A stretch of 39,417 nt of DNA from Flammeovirgaceae bacterium (GTDB taxonomy: Bacteria > Bacteroidota > Bacteroidia > Cytophagales > Cyclobacteriaceae). The stretch is taken from contig JAJTGQ010000030.1 in the NCBI GenBank assembly GCA_021299455.1, positions 1 through 39,417 on the forward strand. The letters are read 5' to 3'. The notes beneath the pieces are model-generated. The model saw nothing but the letters and a program-made list of their open reading frames with translations. It had not been told where the DNA came from and made no database searches. This document shows positions 36,540-39,417 of this stretch, one piece after another; within the stretch, counting starts at the first letter, position 1, and each line of letters starts with the position of its first letter. A program made the translations under genes and the position numbers.

Positions 36540-36656
36540 CTTGCCAACGCTACAAGTTTCTCAATATCAATTACAGTAAATAATCTCACAGTCAATCTTT
36601 TGATTTGCTCCGCTGGCGCTACGCACTAAACTGCGGTGTTCGCACTTTTTGTTATT

Positions 36657-36684
36657 GTTCTTTTTGCCTTGATGCAAAAAGAAC
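36657..36684. repeat. Perfect 11-bp stem-loop (GTTCTTTTTGC / GCAAAAAGAAC)
   Basis: Arms 36657-36667 and 36674-36684 flank the 6-base loop CTTGAT. Neither side is followed by an oligo-U run on its own strand, so a simple terminator role does not fit. Confidence 0.65.
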
Positions 36685-36685
36685 G

Positions 36686-36749
36686 AAAAAAATCAAGAGC
36701 CAAATATGCTTCCACGCACATGCCATCGCACCACCCCGCATTTGGCTCT
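36686..36749 (-). terminator. Probable terminator of the nucleotidyltransferase operon
   Basis: Read on the minus strand, a perfect 10-bp stem AGAGCCAAAT / ATTTGGCTCT (36740-36749 with 36696-36705) is followed by TGA and seven T (36692-36686). It lies 35 nt after the stop of the last gene of the operon. The loop of 34 bases is long but contains a further GC-closing pair. Confidence 0.5.
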
Positions 36750-36784
36750 GGCCACCGCGCATAGGCTACTTTATGAAGATTGAG

Positions 36785-37852
36785 TTAACTATAAAATTGA
36801 TCTCTGATACTTATAAGCAAAGCTTCCGTCTCAATCAGATCAGGTTCATTCGGTAGGTCTGACTTTTTGAATAACTCGTCAATTACCTGAATCTTTTCTT
36901 CAGCCTGATCTACCAAATCCTGATACTCAAATTCGCCAGCCCTGATTTTCAGTAAGTATTCGCGCTCTGGACGCCTAACATTTACTTTTTTGAACCGTGC
37001 AATTTCTTCCGCCATGTTGAGTAACCTGAACACGTGCATCATGTTTTTTGAGTCATAGTTTTTTCCGTGACTCACTGTGTTTTCATAACGCTCTTCGTTG
37101 CGCTGGTCGACCCATTCCCAGTATAATTTGTAGTCTTTGCAATATTTCGAATAGCCATCTTTATTGAAACTAAGAACAGCTATTGACTCAATTCCTTTTG
37201 GAATGGACGTTAGCGAAACATCGTTCGCTGAATCTCCCGAGTAGATACCATTAAACCTAACGTTTTGATCTGCTTGAGCTGCATGGAATACTGCATACAT
37301 GTCTCTCATATGGTCTATCGCAACCAAACCACAATCTTTCTGATCAAAGCCCTTCTCTTGAAGCCATTGGGTAGACGGAATTGAACTATACCCTTTAACT
37401 ACGTAGCAGAAATCAAGAATTGTTTTGCGTTTCTTATCGAGGGGATTTAGTATTTTTTTATTGAGTCCTCTTGCCTTCTTGATTTGCGCGTAAGCATATT
37501 GTCCAAATGTCTGTGCGCAAAGTCTGGACAGAAACATTTCTGATTTTATGTTGAGCATCAATGGGTGTTTGTACAACACACAATCATCCGGTGTGTTGAG
37601 TAGTTCAAGAAGATTTGGATTGTTCTTTAACAGGAGGTCAAAGAACTTTTTCACCTCATAGAACATCTCATCGTTTGTTTCATTGTTTAGCTGATCCGTG
37701 TATTGGAGGCCATAGAATTCTTCCTTTGGTAAAACAAACACCCCTTTAATATCAGTATCAGAATGCGGGAGCGCAAGACCGTACGCCTGACTGCCACTAA
37801 TACACTTTAAGAGTAGATGATTGTTATCCTTATTTAAATCATGAAGTGTCAT
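36785..37852 (-). CDS. RlaP/COG3541-like nucleotidyltransferase (second of two)
   Basis: The 355-aa protein has a Pol-beta-type nucleotidyltransferase core at its N-terminus: 'CISGSQAYGLALPHSDTDIKG' split as Gly20-Ser21 and the metal-binding Asp32 and Asp34, then 'GVFVLPKEEFYGL'. The GSxAyG-SDxDxkG pattern is that of COG3541 (PF10127, RNA-ligase-associated RlaP group). The C-terminal ~230 residues are helical, including 'NMMHVFRLLNMAEEIARF', a HEPN-like or substrate-binding helical part common in this family. The start ATG overlaps the stop of the upstream nucleotidyltransferase by 4 nt (37849-37852), so translation is coupled. The substrate is not known; RNA end modification is the family hypothesis. 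Confidence 0.85.
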   Translation of the reverse strand: MTLHDLNKDNNHLLLKCISGSQAYGLALPHSDTDIKGVFVLPKEEFYGLQYTDQLNNETNDEMFYEVKKFFDLLLKNNPNLLELLNTPDDCVLYKHPLMLNIKSEMFLSRLCAQTFGQYAYAQIKKARGLNKKILNPLDKKRKTILDFCYVVKGYSSIPSTQWLQEKGFDQKDCGLVAIDHMRDMYAVFHAAQADQNVRFNGIYSGDSANDVSLTSIPKGIESIAVLSFNKDGYSKYCKDYKLYWEWVDQRNEERYENTVSHGKNYDSKNMMHVFRLLNMAEEIARFKKVNVRRPEREYLLKIRAGEFEYQDLVDQAEEKIQVIDELFKKSDLPNEPDLIETEALLISIRDQFYS

Positions 37853-38598
37853 CCAACGTATTTTCTAAATAAATTATTCAACGTATCTGAATCTGTATTT
37901 ACTGAGGTTAGTCCGGGTACAGCTTTCTGACAATATTCAATTTCACTTTTGATGAATGAATGGAGTTGTTCAATTGGTTTGATCATGTACTTTTCATCTA
38001 CTACTGCTTTTTGTTTTAAAAGGTCGTCCACTATTTTATTTAAATCATTGGCAAGCAGAACTCGCAGCTTACCGAATTCCATAGGAGGGACTTCCCTCCT
38101 GTCGGCTATCCAACGACACGCTAGTATTGGCCTTAAAGCGTAGAAATACTTTTTTAACCGCACCTCCCCTCCTACCAGATCGCTCTCAAGAACAGTCTTG
38201 GCCATACTTAGATAGTGGTGCATGGTTGCCCTTGGAGAAAAATAGTGAGGCATTAGATTCTTTAAGTCATCAATGAACTCATTGTTCTGAGCGTAAACTA
38301 TAGGTGATTGCAGCCATTCAAAAAGAGGTCCGTTTGATTTTCTAAACAACCTAAGTGCTTTGCGCAATTCCCAGCCGTTAATATCCAGAAGATCATTGAT
38401 GGGTAATTCTATCACGTCCCGCTGTTCATCAACACTCAAATAATATTCCTTATTGTGAACGTAAATGAAACGCACATCATAGTCGCTATCCGGTGACGGA
38501 AAACCCCAGGCGCGACTACCGGATTCAGACGCGTAAACGACATTGACATTGTACTGAGTTTCAACCTCGAATAAACTTTGCTTGATCTTAGTTTCCAT
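37849..38598 (-). CDS. RlaP/COG3541-like nucleotidyltransferase (first of two)
   Basis: This 249-aa protein has the same core, with 'ESGSRAWGFPSPDSDYDVRF' (Gly27-Ser28, Asp39 and Asp41) and 'FIYVHNKEYY', followed by the family segment 'LDINGWELRKALRLFRKSNG' and 'EWLQSPIVY'. It is diverged from the neighbour at 36785 and about 100 residues shorter, so the pair is not a recent duplication. It overlaps the next gene by 4 nt and the preceding gene by 11 nt, which makes a tightly coupled operon. Catalytic residues look intact in both copies. Confidence 0.87.
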   Translation of the reverse strand: METKIKQSLFEVETQYNVNVVYASESGSRAWGFPSPDSDYDVRFIYVHNKEYYLSVDEQRDVIELPINDLLDINGWELRKALRLFRKSNGPLFEWLQSPIVYAQNNEFIDDLKNLMPHYFSPRATMHHYLSMAKTVLESDLVGGEVRLKKYFYALRPILACRWIADRREVPPMEFGKLRVLLANDLNKIVDDLLKQKAVVDEKYMIKPIEQLHSFIKSEIEYCQKAVPGLTSVNTDSDTLNNLFRKYVG

Positions 38599-39094
38599 TA
38601 TTAATCGGGATCATAGACATTTTCAGGTCTTGAATTTTAACATTTGGCTTGGATAATTTGTCAACGTCTTCGGTTTTGAAAATTACGATACACACTTTCT
38701 GCTCTACTTCTTGATACGAACTCCTTCGAATCAAAATTATATTCGAAATGAGATTGTTGCACATAATAGTCATGTTGTGATCTCTCTGTGTGTCAAATAG
38801 CTTGGTCACTACATCTATTTGCCCTGTTTTTTCATTCTTTTCCATAAAGCTCATTGAGTCTTTGACGTCCCATTTAATCATTTCGTCACCCGTTTTGTGA
38901 TCATGAATACTGAAAAAACTATTGACTGGAAATATCCTAAATCCATGTTTATATGAATTGTACTCCTTTCTGTCAGAAATATCTGATGATATTATCTTAA
39001 GGATTTTTCTAATCGCATTTAATGATTCCATTAGCTGACCACTTAGCTTATCATCAGTCAACAGCCCGTAAAACAGATATTGAATTGCCGGCAT
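38588..39094 (-). CDS. Unrecognised protein, 168-residue intact part of a longer frameshifted gene
   Basis: The ATG at 39094 is the first usable start in this frame, but the frame stays open with sensible codons up to a TGA at 39278-39280, so the real gene is longer (see the next entry). The sequence is mixed alpha/beta with 'YNSYKHGFRIFPVNSFFSIHD', 'DVVTKLFDTQRDHNMTIMC' and 'VCIVIFKTEDVDKL'. No motif was recognised and no membrane segment or signal peptide is present. It overlaps the following nucleotidyltransferase by 11 nt, so it belongs to the same operon and probably the same process. Confidence 0.65.
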   Translation of the reverse strand: MPAIQYLFYGLLTDDKLSGQLMESLNAIRKILKIISSDISDRKEYNSYKHGFRIFPVNSFFSIHDHKTGDEMIKWDVKDSMSFMEKNEKTGQIDVVTKLFDTQRDHNMTIMCNNLISNIILIRRSSYQEVEQKVCIVIFKTEDVDKLSKPNVKIQDLKMSMIPINNGN

Positions 39095-39299
39095 TGAGCC
39101 TCTGTCCCCGAAGTCAAATGTTTTCTCTAAAAAATCAATTCCCCCCTCACCAACTGCATATCTTCTTATATCCTCATAGTGGTCCTTCCTCTTGATAAGG
39201 TTTGAAAAAACGAGATCATCTCTTAGCTTGTCACCATCTGGCTTAAATGAAAATATTAGCTCGAATACGGTCTCAATTCAGGGAAATCGCTTTTAACAT
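39095..39299 (-). pseudogene. 5' part of the same unknown gene, separated by an apparent frameshift
   Basis: An ATG at 39297-39299 overlaps the end of the preceding gene and reads MLKAISLN then stops at TGA (39273-39275). In the +1 frame the reading from 'ETVFELIFSFKPDG' runs without interruption into the gene at 38588. Removing one T around 39276-39278 would join both into one protein of about 236 residues. This is either a real mutation or a sequencing error. Confidence 0.55.
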
Positions 39300-39417
39300 T
39301 TTAGCACCAAACTTCTGTAATCATCATCCAATGCAGCGGTCAACCGTTTTGATCGTTTGGACATTTTGGTGGATTTCTCTTTGTCCAACAAAGCCAAGGC
39401 CATCTTGTTGACAATCG
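39293..39417 (-). CDS. C-terminal end of an unknown gene (continues beyond the window)
   Basis: The minus strand is open from the window edge to a TAA at 39293-39295, giving 40 residues: a basic helical tail with 'KMSKRSKRLTAALDDDYRSL'. The stop overlaps the ATG of the next gene at 39299 (ATGTTAA), the same coupling seen through the rest of the operon. Too little is present to name it. Confidence 0.6.
   Translation of the reverse strand, partial: IVNKMALALLDKEKSTKMSKRSKRLTAALDDDYRSLVLKC

Larger units (their letters stand above)
36282..36731. repeat. Exact 17-bp direct repeat (36282-36298 and 36715-36731)
   Basis: CGCACATGCCATCGCAC occurs twice in the same orientation with starts 433 bp apart. 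The first copy lies immediately before the third AGTTATATAAT repeat; the second is in the loop of the stem-loop at 36696-36749. Confidence 0.75.
35614..36784. other. 1.17-kb non-coding, repeat- and hairpin-rich region
   Basis: No credible gene is seen on either strand; a minus frame at 36197-36595 and short plus frames have implausible composition and cross the hairpins. The first half (to ~36120) is AT-rich and bland. The second half changes abruptly, with GC-rich tracts, near-perfect inverted repeats, five or more stem-loops and exact direct repeats, each listed separately. It separates the ATPase promoter side from the end of the nucleotidyltransferase operon. Confidence 0.8.

Noticed and set aside
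36197-36595. 132-aa minus-strand reading frame in the hairpin region
   Set aside because: It runs through several stem-loops and direct repeats, has a Cys/Trp/Met-rich implausible composition and resembles no family; it is most likely a by-product of GC-rich repeats.
36657-36684. Stem-loop as a Rho-independent terminator
   Set aside because: The perfect stem is followed by A-rich sequence on both strands when read 5' to 3', not by an oligo-U tract.

Overview
The window reads as a chromosomal segment of a Bacteroidota bacterium, most likely of the Cytophagales type. The signs are a giant secreted protein with a C-terminal type IX secretion (Por) sorting domain, PKD-like tandem repeats, several TAnnTTTG-type -7 promoter elements, very few Shine-Dalgarno sequences, and a gene set (plug-less outer-membrane barrel, SPOR protein, ExbB/ExbD/TonB, an ABCG-type fused transporter, a PAP2_C/SMS-like phosphatase) typical of that phylum. 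No rRNA, tRNA, IS element or CRISPR array was seen.

Layout. 1-5190 is the 3' part of a giant T9SS-exported repeat protein. It converges, with overlapping stop codons, on a two-gene regulatory operon (5187-8456, minus): an NtrC-type sigma-54 response regulator followed by a soluble hybrid histidine kinase with a C-terminal HPt domain. 8551-10697 carries a TerB-like protein, a rhomboid protease and holA. 10903-18379 is a long plus-strand envelope module: a 1012-aa TPR protein, an outer-membrane barrel without a plug, a membrane-anchored SPOR protein, and ExbB, ExbD and TonB/TolA-like proteins, which together look like a proton-motive-force-driven trans-envelope machine. 18401-22087 (minus) holds an SDR oxidoreductase, a PhyH-type dioxygenase, an SMS-like PAP2 protein and tyrS.

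22283-24298 is a patch of small, poorly characterised genes (MazG-like pyrophosphohydrolase, two tiny minus-strand genes, a membrane protein with a zinc-ribbon-like tail). Its divergent intergenic region holds a perfect 24-bp palindrome abutting a start codon and a second, degenerate copy 53 bp away. 24335-35613 is mostly recognisable: a Prc-type tail-specific protease, a TraB/GumN-like protein that lacks the usual His, a TerB/ABC fusion transporter, a small lipoprotein with its own promoter and terminator, an AcuC/HDAC-like deacetylase, a fatty-acid hydroxylase and a P2-type Ca2+-like ATPase.

The last part is the accessory region. 35614-36784 has no credible gene; its second half is packed with inverted repeats, long hairpins and exact direct repeats. 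It is followed by a minus-strand operon with overlapping genes (36785-39417, continuing out of the window): two different RlaP-like (COG3541/PF10127-type) nucleotidyltransferases, an unrecognised protein whose 5' part is frameshifted, and the tail of another unknown gene. This hairpin cluster plus tandem nucleotidyltransferase operon is the best candidate for something undescribed. All functions are read from motifs by eye; no database search was run.
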